From assembly GCA_963753105.1 (NCBI GenBank), contig CAVWBD010000009.1:124001-188000 (forward strand): DNA of 64,000 nucleotides. The letters are read 5' to 3'. The notes below the pieces were generated by a model. The model was not told the DNA's origin. It ran no database searches and saw only the letters and a list, made by a program, of their open reading frames with translations. Made by a program: the position numbers and the translations under genes. The stretch comes from SZUA-36 sp963753105 (GTDB lineage Bacteria; Pseudomonadota; Gammaproteobacteria; Xanthomonadales; SZUA-36). Shown here one piece after another: positions 21,677 through 30,882 of the stretch. The stretch's first letter is position 1. Every line of letters starts with the position of its first letter.

Positions 21677-22966
21677 ATGGAAAAAAGAACCCCATTCCCT
21701 CCCGTATTTTGGGTTGCCAATAGCGTCGAGGTACTTGAACGCTTCGCTTATTACGGCATCTATTTCGGCTTTGGCATCTATATGGCTTCGCTGGGTTACT
21801 CCCGGGCACAACTCGGTGTTGTGCAGAGCATCTTCCTGCTGCTGTCCTACGGCATTCCCATTATTTCGGGGACATTTGCTGATCGCTTCGGTTTCAAGAA
21901 GGTCCTGATCGTCTCCTACCTGGCCTACCTGCCGACCATCCTGTTGCTGATTTTCAACAAGTCGTTCTCAGGCATCGTGCTGACGATGCTGACGATCGGC
22001 CTGGCAGCCGGCACCTTCAAACCGCTGATCGCCGGTACGGTGCGGGCCATCACGGACAAGACCAACAAGACCCTGGGCTTCGGCATTTTCTACGCCATGG
22101 TCAACGTCGGTGGTTCATTCGGACCGATCGTGCTGGGCAAATTACGGGCCATTTCGTGGGATTACGCCTTCATGGCTGCTGCGGCAGCCGTGTTCCTGAT
22201 GCTGTTGATCACCATATTCTTCTACAAGGAGCCGGAGCGAGACCTGCAGGCTGGCACGCTGGGTGACAAATTCAAGGATATCGTTGTCACGCTGCGCGAT
22301 GGCAAGTTGACAACGTTACTGATCATCCTGGGCTTCTTCTTCTGGCTCCCGTTCTGGTGCTTCTTCAACCTCTGTGCCGTGTATGTTGATGGCAACATCG
22401 ACACCGCGAGGCTGTACCTGAGCATGGCAAGCGTGCTGGGTACCGGTATCGCCGATTTCTTCTCACAGGTCGGTGACGATGGTACCCGTCGCATACTGGG
22501 TGAGACCATTTCACACACCGGCTGGATCATCATGATCTTCCAGATATTTGTTTCAAGGGTGGCAGAAAACTTCCGCGCAATACCAACCTTCATAGCCGGT
22601 TTGGTTCTGATCGCTGTTGGTTTTGTTGTAATCGGTATCGCCAACATCTCGGCACCGGCAATCATTTTCCTGGGCATCATCATCTTCGCCATTGGTGAAA
22701 TGGCTTCTTCACCGCGTATCCAGGAATACATCACCTGGATCGCGCCGAAGGAGAAAGCCGGTCTGTACACGGGCATGATCTTCCTGTCGGTGATGATCGG
22801 TGCGGCCCTGAGCGGTGTGACCTACACCTCCCTGTACGGTTATTTCGAAAATCTTGGCAATCCCGAATATGTCTGGTACGTGCTCGGAGCACATACCGTT
22901 GTAGGTATCCTGGTGCTGATGTTGTTCACGCGAGTTGCCGGTGAATTGCAGGAACAGGAATCATAG
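21677..22966 (+). CDS. POT/PTR-like MFS oligopeptide transporter
   Basis: About 430 residues with 12 or so membrane segments. VLERFAYYGIYFGFGIYMASLGYS near the start is the ERFxYYG helix-1 signature of proton-coupled oligopeptide transporters. ISGTFADRFGFKKVL is the MFS loop motif and APKEKAGLYTG resembles the POT helix-10 region. It should import di- or tripeptides. The start at 21677 follows GAGAGAGAAC; an in-frame ATG at 21662 is possible. The M24 peptidase gene follows after 9 bases, which suits uptake then cleavage of peptides. Confidence 0.82.
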   Translation: MEKRTPFPPVFWVANSVEVLERFAYYGIYFGFGIYMASLGYSRAQLGVVQSIFLLLSYGIPIISGTFADRFGFKKVLIVSYLAYLPTILLLIFNKSFSGIVLTMLTIGLAAGTFKPLIAGTVRAITDKTNKTLGFGIFYAMVNVGGSFGPIVLGKLRAISWDYAFMAAAAAVFLMLLITIFFYKEPERDLQAGTLGDKFKDIVVTLRDGKLTTLLIILGFFFWLPFWCFFNLCAVYVDGNIDTARLYLSMASVLGTGIADFFSQVGDDGTRRILGETISHTGWIIMIFQIFVSRVAENFRAIPTFIAGLVLIAVGFVVIGIANISAPAIIFLGIIIFAIGEMASSPRIQEYITWIAPKEKAGLYTGMIFLSVMIGAALSGVTYTSLYGYFENLGNPEYVWYVLGAHTVVGILVLMLFTRVAGELQEQES

Positions 22967-22975
22967 GAAACCCAA

Positions 22976-24155
22976 ATGCTGATCAAGGAAAAACTGAACC
23001 AGGCCATACGTCATCCTCGATGAACACGGCATCGACTGCTGGATCACCTTCGTGCGTGAAAGCGGCATGATGCGTGACCCGATGATGGATTTTTTGTGCC
23101 CGGCAGACATGACCTGGCACTCGGCGTTCATCGTCTCACGCAGTGGTAAAACCTGCGCCCTCATCGGACAGATGGAAAAGCAGACGATCGATGAGATGGA
23201 GGTCTATGACCGTGTCATCGGCTATGTCGAGGGAGTCAAGGGCGATCTTCTGACCTATCTGAGAGAACTGGACCCGGCCACCATCGCCGTCAATTTCTCC
23301 GAGGGCAGTGAGGTCTGCGACGGTCTGACCCACGGCATGTACCTGACGCTGAAGGCTTACCTGGCGGAAATCGGTTTTGATGACCGGCTGGTCTCATCTG
23401 AAAAGGTCACTTCCAGCCTGCGGGCACGGAAGACCCCGGCTGAGGTCGAGCGGATGAAAACGGCCATCAACCACACGCTGGATATCTACTCCCTGCTGGC
23501 GGATTTCATCCAGCCCGGCCAGACCGAAAAGGAGATCGCCGCGTTCACGCGTGCCGAGATCGAATCGCGTGGTTTGGGTTACGCCTGGGATCCAACCCAT
23601 TGCCCGGCAGTGTTCACCGGTCCGGATACCGCCGGCGCCCATTACCAGCCAACCGACCGCGTGGTGGAACGCGGCCATATCCTGAACATGGATTTTGGCG
23701 TCAAGTTTGAAGACTATGTTTCCGATATGCAGCGCACTTTCTACATCCTCAAAGAAGGTGAGACCGAGGCGCCTGCTGAAGTCATGCATGGCTTTGAAAC
23801 CATCGTGGAATCTATCGAACTCGCGCGCCAGGCTCTGGAGCCCGGTGTGCAGGGCGTGGAAATCGACAGCATCGCGCGTGATTACATCATCTCAAAAGGC
23901 TACGAGGGCTACCCGCACGGGCTTGGTCACCAGGTGGGGCGATTCGCTCACGATGGCACCGCCTTGCTGGGACCCGCGTGGGAGAAATACGCCAACAAAC
24001 CCTTCGAGATTATCGAGGAGGACATGGTCTTTACCATCGAACCACGCCTGACGGTGCCTGGATACGGCGTCGCCACCATCGAGGAGATGGTGCTGGTCAA
24101 ACCCGGTGGCGCGGTGTTCATGGGTGAACAACAGAAGGAAATCATCCTGATATAG
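22976..24155 (+). CDS. M24-family metallopeptidase (Xaa-Pro peptidase type), one frame break
   Basis: About 392 residues. The five metal ligands of pita-bread peptidases are visible: Asp in NMDFGVKFEDY, Asp in SDMQRTF, His in HGLGHQVGR, Glu in FTIEPRLTV and Glu in TIEEMVLV. The family includes prolidase and aminopeptidase P, which split bonds before proline. The reading starts MLIKEKLNQAI at 22976, changes frame near 23010 and continues ILDEHGIDCWITFVRESG, so the gene is longer than the uninterrupted part from 23052. With the peptide carrier upstream it would release proline or hydroxyproline for putA and hypD (inference). Confidence 0.87.
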
Positions 24156-24260
24156 AGAATCATTTAAGCCTTGTGGGAGAATGGCTTATGCCGGGGGCCC
24201 GCCCGCGTCGCCGGACTCGATCCGCGGTCCATTCTGGCAGGCGATTATCTACAAGGCTAT

Positions 24261-24355
24261 CCCGGGCATTCCTTCCCGGGACACGCTCAGATCATCCATG
24301 GGCGCTCGGTAATCGTCCCGATGATTACAGGTCTCGGGTAAGGAATCACACCCGG
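24261..24355 (+). repeat. Multi-hairpin intergenic repeat, family A, copy 2
   Basis: CCCGGG-CATTCCTT-CCCGGG is followed by ACACGC, CATCCATGGGCGCTC, an inner stem GTAATC/GATTAC around GTCCC, then AGGTCTCGGGTAAGGAATCACACCCGG. The order of arms, the ACACGC...CTC core, the TCCC-containing inner loop and the GGTCTC exit match copy 1. It lies 106 bases after the M24 stop in a convergent gap. Confidence 0.65.
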
Positions 24356-24463
24356 AATGGATTCCACAGCTTCATGAGCTAATAAATCGCAGCTAATGGG
24401 TCCGACCCCTTGCCCCTGAATCGCGACCGGCTGCGCCGGTTACTCCTACATAACAGCCCGGTG

Positions 24464-24779
24464 GTTTGCCGGTGTGGGCGACATTTGAGCGCCGCACCGA
24501 ATCCTGAGAGTCGGTAGGGGAGTAATGGACAGGATGTCCATTTCAGGCCGACCAGGACAGGATGTCCTGTGAGGCCGCCCCCGTTAAGACGGCTCGAAGA
24601 AGAGGGTAGCCCGAACGACTACAGTGATGTAGGAGGTACGAGCCCAAGGATGGGCGAAGGTAGAACAATGCAGGAGCAATTGTCGAGAGCACCAAGGGTA
24701 GGCGCCCTCAGGCGACGCAGGAGCAGTTGCCGAGGGCTGCGGGGCCAGGAGCACATACCGGTGAATCACTGGGTTATGT
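24464..24779 (+). repeat. Intergenic repeat, family B, copy 2
   Basis: The ends match 4056-4118 and 4204-4250. The middle is longer than in copy 1 and contains GGACAGGATGTCC, the shared palindrome ACAGGATGTCCTGT (24546-24577, also at 10758-10789) and a tandem pair GCAGGAGCAATTGTCGAG / GCAGGAGCAGTTGCCGAG (from 24670 and 24717). The conserved ends with modular hairpin inserts are directly visible. Confidence 0.65.
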
Positions 24780-24956
24780 GGAAAGCAAGATCGCCGCAAG
24801 CGGCCGCTTATGTTCAGGATGAACGGTATGCCGCGGGCGCAGGACGCGCAGGAGCGGCGCTACAATCCCGGGAAGGAATACCCGGCGCAGCCAGAACCAG
24901 CCGTCACCCAAGCTCAAGAAGTGCGGGTATTCATATGGTAATAGTTGCAGGTTGGT

Positions 24957-25541
24957 TTAAGGATTCAGCCGTTGCTTGGTCCAGGTTCCATCTTCGAGGG
25001 TGTACAGGATTCGGTCATGCAGGCGGTATTCACCCAGGTGCCAGAACTCCACGGTCTCCGGGCTCAGCGTATAGCCGGTCCAGTGTGGCGGACGTGGCAC
25101 CTCCCTGCCCTCGTATTGTTTTTCCAGTTCATGGTAACGCGCCATCAAGGTTTCCCGGCTGTCCAGCGGGGCGGACTGGTCTGATGCCCAGGCCCCGATC
25201 TGGCTGCCGCGCTCACGGGTTGAAAAATATGCGTCGGCCGCTTCATCGGATACCTGCGTCACCGAGCCCACCAGTTGCACCTGGCAACCACTGGTCTTCC
25301 ACAAAAACGTCGCAGCAGCCCTCGGGCAGTCTTTGATCTGCTCACCCTTGACGCTACGGGTGTTGGTGAAGAACACAAAGCCATCCTCGTCCAGTGCTTT
25401 GAGCAACACCGTGCGCGAGGTGACCAGGCCCTTGCCGTCACTGGTGGCCAAAACCATGGCGGTGGGTTCCTGCTCACCCGCCATGCGCGCTTCCTTGAAG
25501 GCCTTGTTAAAGCGGTCGATGATTTCCTGGGACAGACTCAT
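24957..25541 (-). CDS. pdxH: Pyridoxamine 5'-phosphate oxidase
   Basis: 194 residues matching the short FMN-dependent PdxH family: TSRTVLLKALDEDGFVFFTNTRSVKG (FMN and phosphate site), RERGSQIGAWAS with QSAPL, then WTGYTLSPETVEFWHLGEYRLHDR and a C-terminal RLNP. It oxidises pyridoxine or pyridoxamine phosphate to pyridoxal phosphate, the cofactor for enzymes such as the D-amino-acid enzyme at 40206. It is a housekeeping gene, leftward, downstream of glnA with a 57-base gap. Confidence 0.95.
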   Translation of the reverse strand: MSLSQEIIDRFNKAFKEARMAGEQEPTAMVLATSDGKGLVTSRTVLLKALDEDGFVFFTNTRSVKGEQIKDCPRAAATFLWKTSGCQVQLVGSVTQVSDEAADAYFSTRERGSQIGAWASDQSAPLDSRETLMARYHELEKQYEGREVPRPPHWTGYTLSPETVEFWHLGEYRLHDRILYTLEDGTWTKQRLNP

Positions 25542-25598
25542 AAATTTCTTGCTCTTGTATCGTCGTAATTCAATTAGCGGACCTGCTCTGGACCGATC

Positions 25599-27023
25599 TT
25601 AGAGACTGTAGTAGAGGTTCATCTCAAAGGGGTGCGGGCGGTTGCGTACCGCGATCACTTCCTTCATTTTTTCCTCTATCCAGCTTTCGATTAACTCACT
25701 ATTAAACACACCGCCTTCCATCAGGTAGTCGTGGTCGGCTTTAAGAGCGTCCAGCGCTTCTTCCAGCGAAGCCGGAATCGAATCCAGCGTGGCCTGTTGC
25801 TCATCACTCCAGTCAAAAATATTGTCATCAAAGGGGCCAAAGCCGTTGGTCTCATCCGGCATGATGTGGTTGCGGATGCCATCCAGCCCGGCCATCAGTA
25901 GTGCGCTCATCGCCAGGTAGTAGTTGCAGGTGCCGTCACCGGTGCGGAATTCGATACGCTTGGCTTCCTCGCTGGTGGCGTACTTGGGAATACGTATCGC
26001 CGCGCTGCGGTTGGCCACGCCGAAGAATAGCTTGACCGGGGCTTCGAAGCCGGGCAGCAAACGCTTGTATGAATTGGTGCTCGGATTGGTGAATGCCGTC
26101 AACGAACGGCCGTGCTTCAGGATACCGCCGATGAAACACAGGGCCTCGTCGGACAGGTCTGCGTAGCCACCTTTCCGGTAGAACAGGTTACGTCCGTCCT
26201 TGCGTAGCTGAATATGGAAATGCATGCCGTTGCCGGGTTCGTCATACAAAGGTTTGGGCATGAAAGTGGCAGTCAGGCCATGCTTCAGCGCACAGTTGTG
26301 GATGACGTCCTTTACGTACATCATCTTGTCGGTGATCAATTCGAACGGCAGCAACTCGGTTTCGATCTCCTGTTGCCCCGAAAGACCCACTTCGTGGTGA
26401 TGGTAACGGATCGGGCACCCCACCCCTTCGATCAATTGCACCATGTCCTCGCGTACGTGCGCATATTTATCAAACGGCGTATCGATGTGATAACCCTTGC
26501 GGTGCGCAACGGCGGTGCCATCGGCGTCCAGGTAACCACCCGGCAGGTCATCCTTGTTCTCGGCCGATGTGAACTTGTAGCCGGCGCTGTACTTGCCGTT
26601 GTCGATAACGGCCTCGTTAAACAGGTAAAACTCGAACTCGGGCACCCACAGCGACGCATCGGCGATGCCGCTGGCAACCATGTAGTCCTGGGCGCGGCTG
26701 GCCACGGTCCGGGGGTCCTTGTTGACCCCGTCGCGACTGTCAGCATCGCAGATATAGCTCAACATGCGCAGGGTTTTGACCGGGGTGAACGGGTCGATAA
26801 TCGCGGTACTAAAGTCTGGCAACAAGACCATGTCCCCTGACTCGACGGATTTCATACCCGGTATGCTGGAGCCATCAAACGGGATTCCGTGCTTACACAC
26901 GTGGTCCAGCCTGCGGGGCGGAAAGCTAATGTGGTACCAATTGCCGACCAGGTCGGCATACTTCAGATCGATGCTAGCGATTTCCTGCTCTTCGACCAGC
27001 TTTTTGACATTTTCCAGGTTCAT
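25599..27023 (-). CDS. glnA: Type I glutamine synthetase lacking the usual adenylylation tyrosine
   Basis: 474 residues with all GSI marks: FDGSSIPG (50-56), PEFEFYLF (129-135), HEVG (210-213), NGMHFHIQL (265-273), FTNPSTNSYKRLLPGFEAPV (311-330) and NRS. It makes glutamine from glutamate and ammonia. The start at 27023 (MNLENVKK) is set by GAGG seven bases upstream; the frame runs open to 27104. The adenylylation loop usually reads NLYDLPPEE, but here the aligned segment is NIFDWSDEQ (401-409), with Phe403 in place of the modified Tyr. Control by GlnE adenylylation is therefore doubtful. A sigma-54-like promoter lies upstream. Confidence 0.95.
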   Translation of the reverse strand: MNLENVKKLVEEQEIASIDLKYADLVGNWYHISFPPRRLDHVCKHGIPFDGSSIPGMKSVESGDMVLLPDFSTAIIDPFTPVKTLRMLSYICDADSRDGVNKDPRTVASRAQDYMVASGIADASLWVPEFEFYLFNEAVIDNGKYSAGYKFTSAENKDDLPGGYLDADGTAVAHRKGYHIDTPFDKYAHVREDMVQLIEGVGCPIRYHHHEVGLSGQQEIETELLPFELITDKMMYVKDVIHNCALKHGLTATFMPKPLYDEPGNGMHFHIQLRKDGRNLFYRKGGYADLSDEALCFIGGILKHGRSLTAFTNPSTNSYKRLLPGFEAPVKLFFGVANRSAAIRIPKYATSEEAKRIEFRTGDGTCNYYLAMSALLMAGLDGIRNHIMPDETNGFGPFDDNIFDWSDEQQATLDSIPASLEEALDALKADHDYLMEGGVFNSELIESWIEEKMKEVIAVRNRPHPFEMNLYYSL

Positions 27024-27138
27024 CTCGAGCCTCACCATTACCCGACAGCCATAGGTATATCTGTGGGTCATTTTCAGGGGCTGGAAGTGTGGCACAAAAT
27101 GCATTTGCGGGGTAGTAATTCAGGGCATTAATGAGCAC

Positions 27139-27156
27139 AAGCCAGCGTACTGCCAA
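27139..27156 (-). promoter_or_regulatory. Candidate sigma-54 promoter for glnA
   Basis: Read leftward, 27156-27139 is TTGGCAGTACGCTGGCTT: GG at -24 and GC at -12, separated by exactly 10 bases, close to TTGGCAC-N5-TTGCT. It lies about 115 bases before the glnA start, a usual distance for the nitrogen-regulated glnA promoter. Match and position support it; no NtrC site was identified. Confidence 0.4.
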
Positions 27157-27301
27157 AGCCCAGCCCGGGACGGAACCCGGACCTCCATGTGGCATAGGAC
27201 AGCACATAGACTTGCGCTATGGCATGGGTACAAATGGTCATTGGAGAAAGCAGGTGCGTGCCAAGTAAAATTCAAAGCAATTGAAAGTGTTCTGCCGGGA
27301 C

Positions 27302-27321
27302 TGCCGATTTACGAATCGGCA
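27302..27321. promoter_or_regulatory. Perfect hairpin ahead of the gamma-glutamyl gene block
   Basis: TGCCGATT-TACG-AATCGGCA is a perfect 8-bp inverted repeat 79 bases before the DUF6305 start. It could be an operator, or the terminator of something unseen; there is no T-run. The remaining sequence 27157-27400 shows no gene. Confidence 0.35.
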
Positions 27322-27400
27322 CTATTCCGTTTACACCAGGACCTGTTTAAGAAAGAATAGCAGTCGTTATTGACTCGCTTTTAGCCACTAAGGAAGTGCC

Positions 27401-27955
27401 ATGAGAAACCATATTTTCCGAATGATCCTAGCCTGTACCCTGCTCGCAGCGTGCAGTTCTGCAGCGCTCGCGGCCGATGTCGTATTGACGCCGTTCGGGC
27501 AAAGCCCGGACGCCATGATGGTCAAGGTTGTACTGAAGAAACTGGGTGTTGAGTCCCGGCTCGAAAAAATCCTCCAGGTGGACGGACTGCAGGATGAAAA
27601 AGTCCTGGTGACGGTTGTCGCAGGTAGTTCAAAGGGCCTCGGCGAGGCCGGCATCGACAAGGATGCGGAAATCGCCCGTATGCAAGCATTAACCGATGCT
27701 GCCAAGGCCAAGGGTATGCATGTGCTGGTCATGCACATCGGTGGCAAAGGCCGCCGTGGCACACTAACGGACATCTTCATTGAAGAAGCTGTACCAATGG
27801 CCGACAAGCTGATCGTCGTGGAAGGCGGTGATTACGACGGCCTGTTCACCAAGCTGGTGGAAGGCACGGAGTTGGAGATCATACCAGCGAGTTCTGTACG
27901 TGAAACAAGCGAGCCCTTGAAACAGGTTCTGACCGAATGGGGCATCATCCAGTAG
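27401..27955 (+). CDS. Exported DUF6305-family protein
   Basis: 184 residues with a signal peptide (cleavage about 24, ALAAD). The motif run GQSPDAMMVKVVLKK, VLVTVVAGSSKGLGEAGID, HIGGKGRRGTLTDIFIEEAVPMADKLIVVEGGDYDGLFTKL matches the uncharacterised DUF6305 family as I know it. Its folding pattern (a beta strand, a GSSKGLG loop, then a helix) suggests a small Rossmann-like ligand binder. As the first gene of the block it might serve as the periplasmic binding protein for the DctM-like permease downstream (inference). The ribosome site AAGGAAGTGCC precedes the ATG. Confidence 0.7.
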   Translation: MRNHIFRMILACTLLAACSSAALAADVVLTPFGQSPDAMMVKVVLKKLGVESRLEKILQVDGLQDEKVLVTVVAGSSKGLGEAGIDKDAEIARMQALTDAAKAKGMHVLVMHIGGKGRRGTLTDIFIEEAVPMADKLIVVEGGDYDGLFTKLVEGTELEIIPASSVRETSEPLKQVLTEWGIIQ

Positions 27956-28012
27956 GATTTGCTCATCCAGGAGTAATATCAACGGATCCTTGATCCGGGG
28001 GGAGCTTACGTT

Positions 28013-29758
28013 ATGAGTCGTGGTATCTCGTGGTTTTTGATCACAATTAGCTGCTTGTGCCTGGCACCGGCGGCGTTCGCAGTAACGGTAGCGCCTACCC
28101 TGCAATCAAAGGCGGGCATGGTCACGGCCGCCCACCCGCTGGCGGCAAAGGCCGGTGCTGAAATCCTCGAAAAAGGCGGCAATGCCGTTGATGCAGCGAT
28201 CGCAGTCAGCCTGGCGCTCGGCGTCGTGGAGCCCTATGCCTCCGGTCTGGGTGGTGAGGGATACATGGTCGCCGTAATGGCGGATGGCCGCGAAGTGGCG
28301 ATCGATTTCCGCAGTACCGCACCGGGCATGGCCACCTATGCCAACCTCGAAAAGGCCGGCAAGCTCAGCAAGGTCAGGTATACCCCGAAGGGCTATTGCA
28401 TCGCGGGTGTCCCGGCCGGTATCGGCAAGGCGCTCGAACTGGCCAGCCTGCCCTTGAGCGAGCTCGCGGCACCCGCGATCCGCCTGGCCGAGGAAGGTTT
28501 TGAAGTTAACCAGACCTTTTCCGCCGTGAACATGGACCGCTGGGAAATCCTGATGGAGAACGCCCCGGCGTTCCTGAATGACGACATGCCCTGGGCCCAG
28601 GGAGAAACCTTCCGTAACCCGGCACTGGGTAAAACCCTGCGGATCATTGCTGAGAACGGTGTCGATGCTTTCTACAAGGGTGAACTGGCAGACAACCTGG
28701 ACCGTTTTATGCAGGAAAATGACGGTTGGGCCCGTAAGTCGGACCTGCAGGCTTACCGCGCCCTGGTTAAAAAACCGATCAAGGGCAGTTACCGTGGTTA
28801 TGAAATCAGCGTACCGGGCAGCCCGGTCGGTGGCCCGCGTGTACTGGCGACTCTCAACATCCTCGAGCATTTCAACATGGCCCTGATGAGCTGGGATGAC
28901 CCCCTGGCCATCCACATCATGCAGGAGGCCATGATCCTGACCTCCCTGGACCAGCGGCGCTGGCTGGGGGACCCGGAAACCAACAGCTACATCCCCGAGA
29001 AGGGCTATGTCAGCAAGGACTACGCACGCCAGCGCATGATGATGATCGACCTGGATAAGGCATCAGACCCGCTGTTCTGGAACGAGGAACGGGTCGGTGA
29101 CCCCGGCCCGTATGAACAGGGCGCAAGTTACGTGGACGTCATGCTCGAGGCCGCCGAGAAAGCCGTCATCGAGGGCGAAATCCAGGACGCACCGCCATCA
29201 ACCACCCACTTCTCGGTGGTTGATAAAGCCGGCAACGCGGTGGCCTGGACCCAGACTATCTCCAGCTTTTTTGGCACCGGGAACATGGTGGACGGTTATT
29301 TCCTCAATAACGAACTGGGTAACTTCAAGAGCCAACCGGTCGAAGGCAGCCCGATCAACATGGAGCCGGGTCGGCGCCCGCGAACGACGATCGCCCCGCT
29401 GGTGGTCAGAAAAGACGGCAAGGTGCGCTGGGTGATCGGCTCCCCCGGTGGCGGACGCATCGGCTCGACCATCATCGAAATCCTTGTCAACCTGATGGAT
29501 TTTGAAATGAGCCTGGAGAACGCGGTCAAGGCACCCAAGTTCAGCGGCTACGACGCCTACAAGGAAATCCAGCTGGAGGACGACTTCCCGCCGGAAACCA
29601 TCCGACTCCTCGAGCAACTCGGCCACGAAGTGAAACGCTACGAACACCCGGATCTCTTTTTTGGGGGTCCGAATGTCATCGCGGTTGATGAGGACGGTAC
29701 GCTGACCGGTGTTGGTTCCATCCGGCGTCTCGGTGGTGCGGCCGCACCGGATAAATAG
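28013..29758 (+). CDS. Exported gamma-glutamyltransferase (first of two)
   Basis: 581 residues with a signal peptide (about 1-23). Ntn-hydrolase GGT marks: AAHPLAAKAGAEILEKGGNAVDAAIA, GLGGEG, the self-cleavage site in PPSTTHFSVVD with nucleophile Thr397, SPGGGRIGSTI, and FGGPNVI near the end. The precursor should cleave itself into two subunits. GGTs transfer or hydrolyse gamma-glutamyl groups, including those of poly-gamma-glutamate. The start has a strong GGGGAGC site. It lies 57 bases after DUF6305 and 16 before the amidohydrolase gene. Confidence 0.9.
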   Translation: MSRGISWFLITISCLCLAPAAFAVTVAPTLQSKAGMVTAAHPLAAKAGAEILEKGGNAVDAAIAVSLALGVVEPYASGLGGEGYMVAVMADGREVAIDFRSTAPGMATYANLEKAGKLSKVRYTPKGYCIAGVPAGIGKALELASLPLSELAAPAIRLAEEGFEVNQTFSAVNMDRWEILMENAPAFLNDDMPWAQGETFRNPALGKTLRIIAENGVDAFYKGELADNLDRFMQENDGWARKSDLQAYRALVKKPIKGSYRGYEISVPGSPVGGPRVLATLNILEHFNMALMSWDDPLAIHIMQEAMILTSLDQRRWLGDPETNSYIPEKGYVSKDYARQRMMMIDLDKASDPLFWNEERVGDPGPYEQGASYVDVMLEAAEKAVIEGEIQDAPPSTTHFSVVDKAGNAVAWTQTISSFFGTGNMVDGYFLNNELGNFKSQPVEGSPINMEPGRRPRTTIAPLVVRKDGKVRWVIGSPGGGRIGSTIIEILVNLMDFEMSLENAVKAPKFSGYDAYKEIQLEDDFPPETIRLLEQLGHEVKRYEHPDLFFGGPNVIAVDEDGTLTGVGSIRRLGGAAAPDK

Positions 29759-29774
29759 AAATGGACAAAACAGC

Positions 29775-30867
29775 ATGAAACACAGCCGCACCCGCGTGGG
29801 TACAATCATTGGCCTTGCAGCAAGCTGCCTGCTGTTGTCTGCGACTGCCTGGAGCAAGGAATTCAGCCCCGATATCCGCCCCGGTGAAGGTGTCACGCAG
29901 CAGAAGAAGATATCGGACTATTTTGCACCGCTCAAGGACAGCAACCTCGACACCGACGTATTCATCCTCGACAGCGGCAAGCCCGGCGCGACCGGTTTAC
30001 TGATCGGCGGTACCCATGGTAACGAACTCGCGGGAACGGTCGCGGCCCTGGTGGCCCTGGAAAACGTCGTTGTCAAGGAAGGCAGACTGATCGTTATCCC
30101 CTATACCAACCTCAGCGCGCAGTCGGTGGCGGATACACGCAACCACGTGGCCCGGAAACACCGGGTCCAGTCACGCTCCGGTGAGCGCTACCTCCCCTAT
30201 GGCGACCGGCGCACCGACCTGGTGGACCAGGGGGCTGAGGATCCGGACGATTACGTAAACCCGGGCGGCTACGTGCTGGAAAACGGAGCGGAATCACGTA
30301 ACCTGAACCGCACCTGGCCGGGCAAGGCTGACGGCACACGCACAGAGCAGCTTTCCTATGCACTCATTCAATTGATCAAGCAGGAACAAGTCGATTTCAA
30401 CCTCGATATGCACGAGGCCGACACACCGGAAAGGAATCCGATTGGCGATGATTACCGGCCCGGCGGCAACAAGCGCCTGGCCTACACGCTGGTCGCGAAC
30501 CCGCGTGGACTGGAAACAGCGGCCTTTGCACTGCTGTCCATGGACGAGGACACCGGCATCAGCATGAAGCTCGAGGAATCCAATCCGAAATACCGCGGCC
30601 TGAGCCACCTGGAAATCGGCAACAATACGCAGTCCCTGTCCTTCCTCAGTGAAAGCCCGAACCCCGGCCAGGACCGCTGGCGCAGTGACGGGGACGTGGT
30701 GACAGACGCCAAGTATCCGCTGACCCACCGGGTGGGTATGCACCTGCGTCTGTTCAAGCACCTGGCCGATGCCCATGCCGATGAAACCGGCAAAGCGTTG
30801 ATGATGGAGCAATCTGCCGGAATACAAGGACCTGATAGCCGACGAAATTGGCCAGTTCCTAAACTAG
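29775..30867 (+). CDS. Exported AstE/AspA-type (M14-like) amidohydrolase, one frame break
   Basis: About 363 residues with a signal peptide (start MKHSRTRVGTIIGL at 29775). Zinc ligands are His81 and Glu84 in GGTHGNE and His213 in DMHEA. RNLNRTWPG and the long C-terminal part follow the succinylglutamate desuccinylase/aspartoacylase fold. The frame changes near 30812 (extra base in CAATCTG); after it the frame reads LPEYKDLIADEIGQFLN and stops at 30867. The paralog at 32355 ends LPAYQELSDLGIGAFLSE, which confirms the corrected end. It probably cleaves an N-acyl or gamma-glutamyl amide in the periplasm (inference). Confidence 0.82.
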
Positions 30868-30882
30868 GCGGAGTTAAAAAAG

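Larger units (their letters stand above)
24156..24956. other. 800-base convergent gap filled with structured repeats
   Basis: No convincing gene lies between the M24 and pdxH 3' ends. The gap holds repeat family A copy 2 (24261-24355), repeat family B copy 2 (24464-24779), and a lone hairpin (24867-24892, CCCGGGAAGGAATACCCGG then CGCAGCC) whose sequence reappears at the edge of family A copy 4 (from 55952). A plus-strand open frame from 24569 crosses these repeats and the antisense of pdxH and is not a gene. Confidence 0.7.

Noticed and set aside
4056..24779. Group II intron as explanation for repeat family B
   Set aside because: The stretch CCTGAGAGTCGGTAGGGGAG is faintly reminiscent, but no domain V/VI-like 3' structure or reverse-transcriptase gene is seen and the copies are too short.
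24569..25336. Long plus-strand open frame (about 255 codons)
   Set aside because: It crosses the family B repeat and the antisense of pdxH, has low-complexity Arg/Pro-rich translation and no ribosome site.
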